Notes: generated from the letters alone by a model not told the origin. Shown: positions 24,678 to 32,821, counted from the first letter of the stretch. The stretch is DNA of 64,000 nucleotides from Eubacterium sp. CAG:251 (GCA_000436835.1 FR889144.1:10040-74039); one strand, 5' to 3'. Translations and numbers: made by a program.

Positions 24678-24705
24678 AAACAGGGCGATTTGCCCTGTTT
24701 TTTTT
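24678..24705 (+). terminator. Intrinsic terminator before the ECF sigma gene
   Basis: AAACAGGGC/GCCCTGTTT stem followed by a T8 tract. It insulates the sigma cassette from rmuC transcription. Confidence 0.85.
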
Positions 24706-24755
24706 ATACATCTTGACAAACGGCGGAAAATATTTTTTAATAAAATTAGAAATCT

Positions 24756-24795
24756 TTGTCACAAAATCAATTTTTTTAGGGATATAGTATAATGA
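24756..24795 (+). promoter_or_regulatory. ECF sigma-type promoter block, copy 1 (autoregulatory candidate)
   Basis: TTGTCACAAAAT, a T-rich spacer, GAT and GTATAATGA align without gaps to 25988-26027. The sigma gene's ATG lies inside the GTATAATG end. With TGTCAC as the -35, the GATATA at 24781-24786 is 18 nt away and transcription would begin about at the start codon. Confidence 0.6.
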
Positions 24796-25325
24796 TAGGA
24801 CTTTTTTTAAATCTGCTTGACACTCAAAGTGAAAAAGATAAATTCATAAAGCTGTATGATAAATACAAAAATATGCTTTACTGGATTTCGTACGGAAAAA
24901 CGCAAAGCTGTCAGGATGCCGAGGAGTGCGTTCAGGAAACGTTTTTCTATGTCGCAAAGCATTTTGAAAAAATCAGCGATGTCAATTCAAGCCAAACCAA
25001 GGGCTATCTTGCAACGATTGTAACGGGTTTTTCGATTGACGTTTATAATAAATCAAAAAAATATGGCCGCATTGATATTGAAAATAACAACATGGCGGAA
25101 AATTTATCGTATTTTGATAATATCGAAACCGTTGAGCTTTCTTCTGCAATTGAAAGCGTGCTTAGCGAGGAAGAAAAAATTTATATCTATCTCAAATATG
25201 TTTACGGCTACAAGAGCGCCGAAATTGCGGAAATTTATAATGTTACGGATATATCGGTGCGCAAAAAACTTGAAAGAGCCAAAGCGAAACTAAAAAAATA
25301 TTTTGAGGAGGAAACAAATGACTAA
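24792..25325 (+). CDS. ECF-type RNA polymerase sigma factor
   Basis: 177 aa. The N-terminus MIGLFLNLLDTQSEKDKF is typical of clostridial ECF factors. Region 2 has the DAEECVQETFFYVAKHFEKI core-binding helix; region 4 has EEKIYIYLKYVYGYKSAEIA with its helix-turn-helix. No Shine-Dalgarno is seen: the ATG is inside the promoter block, so the message may be leaderless or nearly so. The downstream anti-sigma gene overlaps its last codons by 8 nt. The same promoter block 1.2 kb downstream suggests it controls itself and the secreted-protein genes. Confidence 0.9.
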   Translation: MIGLFLNLLDTQSEKDKFIKLYDKYKNMLYWISYGKTQSCQDAEECVQETFFYVAKHFEKISDVNSSQTKGYLATIVTGFSIDVYNKSKKYGRIDIENNNMAENLSYFDNIETVELSSAIESVLSEEEKIYIYLKYVYGYKSAEIAEIYNVTDISVRKKLERAKAKLKKYFEEETND

Positions 25326-25944
25326 TTTTGAAGAAGCCTGCAAAATGTCGGCTGAAAAATGGGTAGCTTCTTTTCCCGACGAGGTTGAGGCGCATAAATT
25401 CAGCCAAAAGCATATTGATGCCATAAATGAAATTATATATCCAAAGCCTGCGGTTAAGGTTAAAAAGCTTTCAAAGAAAACAGTTAGGTTTATCATTATT
25501 GCGGCTGTTTTGCTTGCGCTCGCAACTACTGCCATTGCTTCCCCTGCTTTCAGGCAATTTACTTTAAAGGATTTCTCAAACCATAGTGAATATAGGGTTG
25601 GTGATATTAAAAATGCAAAAGCCGTATCATCATTAAAATTGAATTATATTCCCGATGAATTTAAAATGGTTGATAAATATGAGTCGGAGGCTTGGTTTAA
25701 TTATAGTTATAAAATGGGTGAACAAAAGTTTGAAGTTGAAAAATTAAATTTACGTTCAACAATCGGTTTTGATACAGAAAACAGCGTAAAAGAAGAATTG
25801 CAAATAAACGGAGCGGACGCTGCATATTATCGTACGGCGGATAATTGGGGAACCGTGATATTTAATAACGGCGAATATATTTATTATATCGGCGGTAATA
25901 TAAGCAAGGAAGAACTTGTTAAAATTGCACAAAACGTAGAGTGA
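25318..25944 (+). CDS. Anti-sigma factor-like membrane protein (DUF4367 type)
   Basis: 208 aa. A cytoplasmic N-terminus of about 57 residues, starting NFEEACKMSAEKWVASF, could hold the sigma factor. One membrane segment lies at about 60-78, and an outside C-terminal DUF4367-like domain contains LNYIPDEFKM, ADAAYYRTADNWGTVIF and ISKEELVKIAQNVE. ATG behind GAGGAGG, overlapping the sigma gene. Pairing with the sigma gene and the topology support an anti-sigma role; the signal sensed is unknown. Confidence 0.83.
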   Translation: MTNFEEACKMSAEKWVASFPDEVEAHKFSQKHIDAINEIIYPKPAVKVKKLSKKTVRFIIIAAVLLALATTAIASPAFRQFTLKDFSNHSEYRVGDIKNAKAVSSLKLNYIPDEFKMVDKYESEAWFNYSYKMGEQKFEVEKLNLRSTIGFDTENSVKEELQINGADAAYYRTADNWGTVIFNNGEYIYYIGGNISKEELVKIAQNVE

Positions 25945-25987
25945 TGAATTAGGCAGAATGCCAAATTTCCAATTTTTTTTAAATTTC

Positions 25988-26027
25988 TTGTCACAAAATG
26001 ACCTTTTTTAAAGATTGTGTATAATGA
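25988..26027 (+). promoter_or_regulatory. ECF sigma-type promoter block, copy 2
   Basis: Same length and pattern as copy 1: TTGTCACAAAAT, T-rich spacer, GAT, GTATAATGA. It lies 29 bp before the start of the small secreted protein gene, which has a normal GGAGGTG site. Confidence 0.65.
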
Positions 26028-26055
26028 AAGCTTAAATTGGAAAGGAGGTGTAATT

Positions 26056-26454
26056 ATGCCTACGCAAAGCATAAGGGTAAAACAGATTTTTGCAATTTTG
26101 TTTTCTGTTTTATTAATGTTTTCAAGCTGTATAGCTGCAAATGCCGATACAAATGACAATTTGAGTACATGTTATGCTGAAATAAATCGCTGTAATGCAA
26201 ATTTGAGTATATCGGGGATAAAGGCAAATTGCAAAGCAAGCTTGTTTGCTAAAAAGTCTACGGATTTGAAAATAAAAATGGAGTTGCAAAAGAAAAAGTC
26301 CGACAGATATGAAACCGTTGAAACTTGGAACGGCAGTAAAAACGGTACGTCACTTATTATGACGGAAACAAGAAACATTAATCGGCTTAGTAAATATAGA
26401 ATAAAAGCTACATTTACTGCCGGCTCAGAAAAAGAAGTGGTTTATCAGTATTGA
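26056..26454 (+). CDS. Small secreted beta-sandwich-like protein, unknown function
   Basis: 132 aa with a signal peptide (about 1-30, ending AANA). The mature part has a strand pattern CNANLSISGIKANCKASL ... LKIKMELQKKKSDRYETVETW ... KYRIKATF, which resembles a family of small secreted proteins common in gut Clostridia (DUF6147-like, from memory). Four cysteines are present, one of them in the signal peptide. It is first behind promoter block 2, and so a likely target of the ECF sigma factor. Function unknown. Confidence 0.8.
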   Translation: MPTQSIRVKQIFAILFSVLLMFSSCIAANADTNDNLSTCYAEINRCNANLSISGIKANCKASLFAKKSTDLKIKMELQKKKSDRYETVETWNGSKNGTSLIMTETRNINRLSKYRIKATFTAGSEKEVVYQY

Positions 26455-26494
26455 TGAGGAAAATGGATTAAATTTAAAAAAGAAAGGAATTATT

Positions 26495-27495
26495 ATGAAA
26501 AAGTCAATAATTAGATTTATCTCAACCCTTTTGGTAGTTATGTTATTATCAGAAAGTTTATCATTCGTTGCATTTGCAAATGACAAATCAGGCGGTTATG
26601 TTGAAACACACCATCAATTCAACATGGAAGATATAAATCTTTCAGTAGAAAACAAAAACAAACTTCATATTTCATTTGACAAGTCTTTAAACGTGTTGAA
26701 AAACAACAAGTTAAATAAAGAGAAAAAATGCTTGAGGAGTATTTGGAACGTTATTCAAATGTTTATAAGCAATTATTGTCAATGGCAAATAAAAATGTAG
26801 ATATACATACATTTGGCTACACAGAAGCAGAGATGGAATATGATGAAGAAAATCAAACTTTTGTAAGAGTCAAAGATGAAAATAAAGCACAAAACGTAAA
26901 TGCTCTTTTAGGACCTATAACTGCCCACGCTGAAACTGTAGTCAGAAGAAAAGGCGAAGAAAAGAAAAAATATTATTTTTCACTTGTAACAAGCATTTCA
27001 AGAAAAGGCACAAGTAATCCGTATGTTTATGATACCACTACTTATGGTGCGTGGAGTGAAAATAATTCAATAGGCGGCAAAAAATATCCTGCTTCAGGTG
27101 ATGATTATATTTTGCAGGCTTGTCCGTCGGGCTTTACAAGAAGGTCAGATAGTCTTTCAATTATATATAATCACAACAAAAAAGCTGAAAGCGGAAAAGA
27201 TTATTCAAGCTTAGCAGGTGACAGAAATTATATAGCATATAGTGTCTCTGATGATCCGTCGGGTATTAATCAAATGTCAAGTGTAAGATTGTATGCAAGT
27301 TCAAAAGGAAACAGAGCTAATTATTATAGAACGATAAACAGCTATTACGTTCATACTTGGAAGTCATTATCAATAAAAGTGAGTGCTTCCGCAAGTGCTA
27401 ATAGTGATAAAAAATATGGAGTAAGTCTTAGCATAACTCCTTCAGTATCAGAAAAATCATGGCAGGTGTATAGTTATGTGTCTTTCCAATTGTAA
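26495..27495 (+). pseudogene. Secreted protein of unknown function, frame broken at a poly-A tract
   Basis: The first frame (26495-26800) has a good ribosome binding site and a signal peptide (residues 1-28, ending AFAND). At the six-A tract 26723-26728 the sensible coding moves to the -1 frame, which runs open to 27495 (ATG at 26728). One extra A would give a 333-residue protein. The second part has no signal peptide of its own and a weak ribosome site; it is rich in Ser, Tyr and Lys, with GGKKYPASGDDYILQACPSG and a beta-rich end. A true frameshift, slippage-controlled expression or a sequencing error are all possible; no family recognised. Confidence 0.7.
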
Positions 27496-28072
27496 ATCAA
27501 AAAAATCAGTTATTATAATAATCTCTGCGATATGTGCGGCTTTGATTATTGCGCTCGGAATTTGCGTGGGTCAATTTTATTCGTCAACAACGGCGAGTGT
27601 TGAAGAATATTGCAAGGAAAATTCGTTCAAGGGCGCTGAGAGTTTTGATATCAATAAATCAAGCGAGCTTGACGGATATGTATTGTGCGTTTCAAAAGAC
27701 GGTGACGACAGCAAGGGTCAAGAGCTTTTTATATTTTATGAAAAGCCCTTTGGCGCTATAAAAAATACAAACAGATATACCCTTGAATATCAGTCAAACG
27801 AAAGCGGCGCACAGCTTGTCGGTTCATATCTCTTTAAGCCGAGAAAAAGCGACGAAAGCCGAATGATTTTCTATTCAAACAATAATGAAAAAGCAACGGA
27901 TTTTGAATACACGTCGGAATATAACATTGACGGAAAAGATTGCAAAAACACGGTTTCGTATTCGTTTGGTGAAAATGACTGCGTTATTGCGATTTCAAAT
28001 CCGCTTAAAAACGAGGAAGCGGTTAAGTCCGCAAGCCTTAAAAAGGGTACAAAGATTATTTATTCATATTGA
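27476..28072 (+). CDS. Membrane-anchored extracellular protein, unknown function
   Basis: 198 aa. One N-terminal membrane segment (about 11-33, SVIIIISAICAALIIALGI) is followed by an outside domain with alternating strands (SELDGYVLCVSKDGDDSKGQ, ELFIFYEKPFGAI, SRMIFYSNNNEKATDFEY). Its start overlaps the end of the frame-broken gene by 20 bp, so they are coupled. It belongs to the run of secreted or anchored proteins behind the ECF promoter. No family recognised. Confidence 0.75.
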   Translation: MCLSNCKSKKSVIIIISAICAALIIALGICVGQFYSSTTASVEEYCKENSFKGAESFDINKSSELDGYVLCVSKDGDDSKGQELFIFYEKPFGAIKNTNRYTLEYQSNESGAQLVGSYLFKPRKSDESRMIFYSNNNEKATDFEYTSEYNIDGKDCKNTVSYSFGENDCVIAISNPLKNEEAVKSASLKKGTKIIYSY

Positions 28073-28107
28073 TTTTAAGTTTAAATTAGGAAAATCGGGG
28101 TGTGATT

Positions 28108-28506
28108 ATGAAAAAGAAAAGTATAATTGTTATTTTTGCGTTTTTGATTATTGCTGCTGCACTGAGCGCAGGGATAACATATTCGGTTATGAATAAGGGA
28201 AATGATTTGAGCCTCAGCGGCAGCTATTCAATGGCAGGCGAGGGTACGGGCAGTAAAAATGTGCTTGCACTCAGCGTTATTGACGAGAAAAACGAAAGTG
28301 GCGGAAATTATAAAATTTACCGTGACAACAAGCTGACGCAAAGCGGAAAATATGTTATTTCAAGCGATAAAAAATCAGCCACGCTTTATCAAAACGATAA
28401 GCCGTGCGCAATGATTTATATTAATGACGGCAAGTATTATTATACGGATTCAGCCTTTTCACCGTATGAGATAACAAGAATAAGCGACAGCGAGTTGGAA
28501 TTTTAG
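28108..28506 (+). CDS. Small membrane-anchored extracellular protein, unknown function
   Basis: 132 aa. The N-terminal hydrophobic segment (about 5-24) has no clear cleavage site. The outside part reads like a one-domain beta protein: LSLSGSYSMAGEGTGSKNVL, GNYKIYRDNKLTQSGKYVIS, then KKSATLYQNDKPCAMIYIND. The pattern of 'gene response, then residual display' strands is reminiscent of small lipocalin-like or DUF4944-type proteins, but no firm match. Start is the ATG behind GGGGTG. Likely cotranscribed with its neighbours. Confidence 0.72.
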   Translation: MKKKSIIVIFAFLIIAAALSAGITYSVMNKGNDLSLSGSYSMAGEGTGSKNVLALSVIDEKNESGGNYKIYRDNKLTQSGKYVISSDKKSATLYQNDKPCAMIYINDGKYYYTDSAFSPYEITRISDSELEF

Positions 28507-28541
28507 TGCGGTTTCGGCTTGATAAGCAGAGGGTATAAATT

Positions 28542-28763
28542 ATGATTTTTATTAAAGCTTTTATTAAATGTTATCCCTATCTTGTGGCTATAGCGGTTAT
28601 TTGCTTTGTATGCTATGCGGTGTGGATTTCAAATATTTATTATGATATACTTACCGCTTTACCATTATGGATGATGATTGCATACGGCGCAATATTATGC
28701 GTGGCGGCAATAGCCGTTTTGACTGTTATATACATAATTTTGCGCAAGTGTGTTAATAAATAA
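28542..28763 (+). CDS. Two-pass small membrane protein
   Basis: 73 aa, with hydrophobic segments at about 10-30 and 44-68 and a basic end (RKCVNK). GAGGG precedes the ATG. Same strand and spacing as the genes before it. No family recognised. Confidence 0.6.
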   Translation: MIFIKAFIKCYPYLVAIAVICFVCYAVWISNIYYDILTALPLWMMIAYGAILCVAAIAVLTVIYIILRKCVNK

Positions 28764-28876
28764 TTAATTGAACCGAAAATAGAATACATTTTAATAAAAA
28801 CCTTCTTTATTCTATTGATTATAGAACGAGTATATGCGACTATATAATTGACAAAAGGACAAAGGAGGTTTTCATT

Positions 28877-29305
28877 ATGAAAAAGATTTTAAAAAATTTA
28901 ATTCCGCCGGCTCTTTATTGGATTACTTTTGCGGTTGGATTTTTTATTGTTTTGGTTTTCGATTTGCCGTCGGGGTATTGGTATCACGCTTTGCTTGCGG
29001 TAATGATTATCGTTAATTTGCTCGTGGCTTCTTTTGTAAATGCAAGGCAAATGAAATGGGGCATTTTGGTGCTGTTCATTCAGCTTTTGCTGTCGGGAAT
29101 TATTCAAATCGCTTTGACAGGCAAGAGCGAATATCCTGAATTTTTCGCTTTGGGAAACTGTTTTTTGTATGGCGTGTTTTATTATGACAGCGCAACACCG
29201 CTTATTGTTGAAATTTTCCGCTTGCTGTTTTTATTGATAGCAATAATTATGCCTTATTATTTAGGCTGGTTGATTTATAAACGCAGAGACAAGAATTGTA
29301 AATAG
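28877..29305 (+). CDS. Four-pass membrane protein, unknown function
   Basis: 142 aa with four hydrophobic segments at about 10-30, 36-53, 60-80 and 108-132, and a basic C-terminus (YKRRDKNCK). A strong AAAGGAGG site precedes the ATG. A 113-bp gap with an AATAGAATA/TATTCTATT inverted repeat separates it from the preceding gene, so it may have its own control. It is last in the cassette before a bidirectional terminator. Confidence 0.72.
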   Translation: MKKILKNLIPPALYWITFAVGFFIVLVFDLPSGYWYHALLAVMIIVNLLVASFVNARQMKWGILVLFIQLLLSGIIQIALTGKSEYPEFFALGNCFLYGVFYYDSATPLIVEIFRLLFLLIAIIMPYYLGWLIYKRRDKNCK

Positions 29306-29310
29306 GTATA

Positions 29311-29338
29311 AAAAAGACCGTCGGGTGACGGTCTTTTT
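29311..29338. terminator. Bidirectional terminator between the ECF cassette and dfrA
   Basis: Stem AAAAAGACCGTC/GACGGTCTTTTT with loop GGGT. T runs are at both ends, serving the plus-strand cassette and the minus-strand thyA-dfrA operon. Confidence 0.9.
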
Positions 29339-29346
29339 CTTTTGTA

Positions 29347-29823
29347 TTATTTTTTTGTGTAGCATACGTGGGAGAAATGTATGCCTTTGTCATGATAGCT
29401 TGCAAGAAGCTCTTTTTTATATTCAGCCTTATTAAACGCAGGGAAATATGCATCCGCATCAGGACATTCGGCTTCAATCTCGGTCAAATAAAGTTTTTCA
29501 GCCTTCGGCAAAAACTGCCTGTAAATGTCACCGCCGCCGATGATAAAAGCCGTGTCGCTTTCAACTTCATTAAGTGCCTCGCTGATTGAATGAACAACGG
29601 TTGCGCCCTCTGCCTTGTAATCTTCTTTTTTGGTGATGATTATGTTCTTGCGCCGTGGAAGGACTTTCGGCAGAGATTCAAATGTTTTTCTGCCCATGAT
29701 AATTGAACTGCCCGTTGTGGTTTCTTTAAAGAAAGCCATATCATCTTTAAAATGCCAAATTAAATTGTTATCCTTGCCGAGTTCAAGATTTTTGCCTACT
29801 GCGGCTATCATACAAATTGTCAT
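29347..29823 (-). CDS. folA: Dihydrofolate reductase
   Basis: NADPH-dependent regeneration of tetrahydrofolate, 158 aa. Marks are MIAAVGKNLELGKDNNLIW, the substrate Asp in HFKDDMAFFK, IIMGRKTFESLP, and AFIIGGGDIYRQFLP with the glycine pair. It lies 16 bp downstream of thyA, the usual coupling, since ThyA oxidises the methylene-folate to dihydrofolate. Confidence 0.96.
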   Translation of the reverse strand: MTICMIAAVGKNLELGKDNNLIWHFKDDMAFFKETTTGSSIIMGRKTFESLPKVLPRRKNIIITKKEDYKAEGATVVHSISEALNEVESDTAFIIGGGDIYRQFLPKAEKLYLTEIEAECPDADAYFPAFNKAEYKKELLASYHDKGIHFSHVCYTKK

Positions 29824-29838
29824 ACGCTTCTCCTGCTT

Positions 29839-30741
29839 TTACTGCGAAATAGGGAATTTGATTTTGCCCATGTGTTTATAATCAATCAATTTAACGTCGT
29901 TGCAATCTCTTGAATTGTCAAACTTAAAGAAATCGTCAATTTCGGGATTGAGCCAAAGCTTCGGTGCAGGCAAATCGCCCTGCTCGTCAAATCTTTTAAG
30001 CTGCTCCTTAATTCCGTCAATTTGATTAACATAAATATGAGCGTCTTTAATACTCCAGTCCATTGTGCCGGGCTTTAAGCCGCAAACCTGAGCAAGCATG
30101 CAAAGAAGTGTTGCATATTGGGTAACGTTAAACGGCAAGCCGAGCGGTACATCGCAAGAACGTTGATGAACCCAGCAGTTGAGCTTTCCGTCTGTTACAT
30201 CCCATTCGCTTGACCAAACACAGCTTGGAAGAACGGCGGTGTCAAGGTAATCGTTTTGCCAAAGAGTCATTACCATTCGCCTGTCCTCAGGGTGATTTTT
30301 GATTTTATCAATAAGCTGCTGTGTCATTTGGAATTTGTTTACAATATAGCCGTAAGCCGTGCCGATTGTATGCGCCCATTCTTTACCGAAAAACTTGTGA
30401 ACAGGGGTTTTGACAAGCTTGCCGTTTTCGCCGGGAAGCATTTGAGATGCATTCCAATAGCCTTCGCTGTCAATTTCCCATTCGTTCCAAATTTTAACGT
30501 CCCTTTCCTGAAGCCAGCGCACATCGTTTGACTGCGCCTGATATATCCACAGCATTTCAAGAACTGCCTGACGGAGAAATAACTGTTTTGTTGTTAAAAT
30601 AGGGAATTCTTTTGATAAGTCAAAATGAAAATTGTGCGACGGCACCTTGATTGTGTTTGTACCCGTGCGGTTTACAACCTCTGTGCCTTCTTCAAGTATT
30701 CTTCTGCATAAACACAAATAATCCTTATCCCATTGCGACAT
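29839..30741 (-). CDS. thyA: Thymidylate synthase (ThyA type)
   Basis: Methylates dUMP with methylene-tetrahydrofolate, 300 aa. The N-terminus has RTGTNTIKVPSHNFHFDLS, the catalytic Cys is in LPSCVWSSEWDV, and dUMP-binding residues are in HQRSCDVPLGLPFNVTQYA and DAHIYVNQ. First gene of the operon with the reductase. Confidence 0.96.
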   Translation of the reverse strand: MSQWDKDYLCLCRRILEEGTEVVNRTGTNTIKVPSHNFHFDLSKEFPILTTKQLFLRQAVLEMLWIYQAQSNDVRWLQERDVKIWNEWEIDSEGYWNASQMLPGENGKLVKTPVHKFFGKEWAHTIGTAYGYIVNKFQMTQQLIDKIKNHPEDRRMVMTLWQNDYLDTAVLPSCVWSSEWDVTDGKLNCWVHQRSCDVPLGLPFNVTQYATLLCMLAQVCGLKPGTMDWSIKDAHIYVNQIDGIKEQLKRFDEQGDLPAPKLWLNPEIDDFFKFDNSRDCNDVKLIDYKHMGKIKFPISQ

Positions 30742-30772
30742 AATAACAGCCCTTTCAAAATAAACTAACGGT

Positions 30773-30801
30773 ATTTTAACACAAAGTTACACCCTTTTCA
30801 A
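30773..30801 (-). promoter_or_regulatory. thyA-dfrA promoter
   Basis: On the minus strand, TTGAAA (30796-30801), 17 nt, TAAAAT (30773-30778), about 30 bp before thyA. Confidence 0.75.
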
Positions 30802-30838
30802 CAATAAATGCAGATGAGAATATAATTGCTTAATTTTA

Positions 30839-30871
30839 TATCAAATGAATATCAAATAAATATCAAGTGTT
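30839..30871 (+). promoter_or_regulatory. Three tandem 11-bp repeats upstream of the GPH symporter (operator candidate)
   Basis: TATCAAATGAA, TATCAAATAAA and TATCAAGTGTT follow each other with an exact 11-bp period, about one helical turn. They end about 22 bp before a promoter-like pair TTTACT (30894-30899) and TATACT (30916-30921). This position suits an activator or repressor array for the sugar transporter. Confidence 0.6.
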
Positions 30872-30956
30872 TATTAATTTTTTGTAAAATCTATTTACTA
30901 TCATTTTATTTGTGATATACTTGAATTGTTAATTTTTTATGAACCGAGGTGTCCTT

Positions 30957-32480
30957 ATGGGAAAGGTTAAATCTTTTTTTAACAGTAAAATTGTTAAAAA
31001 AGATGTAGGCGAGCCGACATATCTTACCTGGAAAGAGGCATTGTCTTATGCAATGGGCAGAGGTGCTCAAGGTATGAGTACAAGTATGACGGCTTCTAAA
31101 TATGTCAACTTCTTTATCACCGATGTGCTTCATATTAAAGCACGTCATGCAAGTAACATTCGTCTTTATTGCGGTATTTTTGATGCAATTAATGACCCTA
31201 TAATGGGTGTAATTGTTGATAAAACACGTTCACGTTGGGGCAAAATGAGAGGCTATATCAAATTTGCACCTTATTTTGTTTCCCTTTTTATGATTCTTTT
31301 CTTTGTAGGCAATAACGATTTGTCATACGGATTTAAGATGGCGCTTACTGTTTTTGCTTTTGTAGGTCTTGATGTTACTTATACCGCATTTGACGTGCCT
31401 ATGGGAGCGCTTGCCTTTTCTATGACGCCTAACGGAACGGAACGAACGAAGCTTTACGGCATTGCGTCAATCGGTCGAATGATTATCGGCGCTCTTCCTG
31501 CGGCTCTTGTTGCATTTGCCGCTTGGCTTCCTTATTTTAATTCAAATCTTGATAAGGCATATTTGGTTGCCGCAGTGTTATCCGCAGTATTTATTATTGT
31601 ATTAACACGATTTACCTTTTCAAACTGTCAGGAACGTATGGAGCACAGCGAGGATACTCCGTCGCTTAATGAATGTATCCATCTGCTTTTGACAAACCGT
31701 CCGCTTTTAATGCTTTTCCTTTGTAATATCTTTTTTGTTATTATCAAGGTTTCCGAGCAGTGCTCGTTTTATTTTGCGTATGACTCACTTTTCAATGCAA
31801 AATATAACGGACTTCTCGATGTTGTTAAAGCTCCCGGTTCTGCTTTGGCAGGTGTGCTTGTTCCTATCATTGTTGAGCGATTGGGCGCAAAGAGCGACAG
31901 CAAAAAGTTCTATCAGGTTTGCTGTGTTATGGGTATAGTTCTCAACGGTCTTTTTGCACTTTTAACATATAATGGCATTATGAATAAGCCTGCCGATAAG
32001 CCTGTTTCAACGCTTACGGGTATTATTGTTCTTGTTTTTTCTATGCTTGTTACATTTCCGCTTGAATTTAAAAACCTTATGCAAAAGGAAATGGAAGCCG
32101 AAACAGTTGACTATGTTGAATGGAAATCAGGCAGACGTGTTGAGGGTACAATGCTTTCGATTATGTCGTTTACAGGCAAGCTTGAGGGCACGCTTTCGTC
32201 GTTTATCTGCCTTCAGGTGCTTGCAAGAACAGGCTATGTTGAGCATACAAGCGATGTTTCAACCGTTCAAAATCATTCAACCCTTTTGGGCCTTTTCCTT
32301 ATGACGACCGTGTTCCCGATAATAGGCTATCTTCTTATGCTTGTTCCTATGCATTTTTATAATATCACAGGTGACGGACACAGAAAAATGATTAAGGAAA
32401 TTATGGAGCGCAGAGAGGCTGAAAAAGCTAAAAAAGAACAGAAAAATGCTGAAAGCGAAACTGTAGAGCAAAAAGCATAA
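30957..32480 (+). CDS. GPH family sugar/glycoside:cation symporter
   Basis: 507 aa, about 12 membrane segments, of the glycoside-pentoside-hexuronide:cation symporter family. Marks are the N-terminal SYAMGRGAQGMSTSMTASKY, DAINDPIMGVIVDKTRSRWGKMR between segments 2 and 3, and a central acidic loop. The C-terminus is charged (ERREAEKAKKEQKNAES). The ATG behind GAGGTG is preferred to one 18 bp upstream. With uxuA/uxuB 1.5 kb downstream a hexuronide substrate is plausible, but a separate secreted gene and a MITE lie between them. Confidence 0.87.
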   Translation: MGKVKSFFNSKIVKKDVGEPTYLTWKEALSYAMGRGAQGMSTSMTASKYVNFFITDVLHIKARHASNIRLYCGIFDAINDPIMGVIVDKTRSRWGKMRGYIKFAPYFVSLFMILFFVGNNDLSYGFKMALTVFAFVGLDVTYTAFDVPMGALAFSMTPNGTERTKLYGIASIGRMIIGALPAALVAFAAWLPYFNSNLDKAYLVAAVLSAVFIIVLTRFTFSNCQERMEHSEDTPSLNECIHLLLTNRPLLMLFLCNIFFVIIKVSEQCSFYFAYDSLFNAKYNGLLDVVKAPGSALAGVLVPIIVERLGAKSDSKKFYQVCCVMGIVLNGLFALLTYNGIMNKPADKPVSTLTGIIVLVFSMLVTFPLEFKNLMQKEMEAETVDYVEWKSGRRVEGTMLSIMSFTGKLEGTLSSFICLQVLARTGYVEHTSDVSTVQNHSTLLGLFLMTTVFPIIGYLLMLVPMHFYNITGDGHRKMIKEIMERREAEKAKKEQKNAESETVEQKA

Positions 32481-32495
32481 TAAATAATTTTATAC

Positions 32496-32816
32496 ATAAG
32501 AGGTTGTCTTGAGGTAATTGAATGGCGCACTACATAAAAAATAATTGCTCAAAAAATAAATAAACAGCGAAATACTGCGTTAAAATTATAGCGCAGGCGG
32601 CAAGCCTTCACTATAATTTATGCCTTGTCTTTCATCTGTTTCTTTTATTTTTGAGTGCGAAGCAGTTTAAACAAGCTGATTTTGTTCAGTGTGCATTAAC
32701 AAAATCCTGTTAATACTTGCGTATTAGCAGGATTTTTTAATAGTGCAATGGGCAAAACTCAGAAAGTTTAAACCACATTCTTCTTTATGCAGTGCGCCCC
32801 AAGGACAGCCTCTTAT
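32496..32816. mobile_element. MITE with imperfect terminal inverted repeats (321 bp)
   Basis: The left end ATAAGAGGTTGTCTTGAGG...GGCGCACTACATAAA is matched by the reverse complement of the right end, ATAAGAGGCTGTCCTTGG and GGCGCACTGCATAAA, with a 9-bp insertion in the left arm. There is no transposase; the interior has no credible coding and holds an internal terminator-like hairpin. It fills nearly the whole 400-bp gap after the symporter gene. The mobilising family is not identified; no clear target duplication beyond AT-rich flanks. Confidence 0.75.
32700..32740 (+). terminator. Terminator hairpin inside the MITE
   Basis: AAAATCCTGTTAATAC/GTATTAGCAGGATTTT (16-bp stem with one mismatch or G-U) followed by a T run. 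It may serve the GPH symporter gene. Confidence 0.75.
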
Positions 32817-32821
32817 TTTTA

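Noticed and set aside
26723..26735. Programmed -1 ribosomal frameshift at the poly-A tract
   Set aside because: The zero-frame context GAG AAA AAA is not a full X XXY YYZ slippery site and no stimulatory stem or internal Shine-Dalgarno is clear; an indel is simpler.
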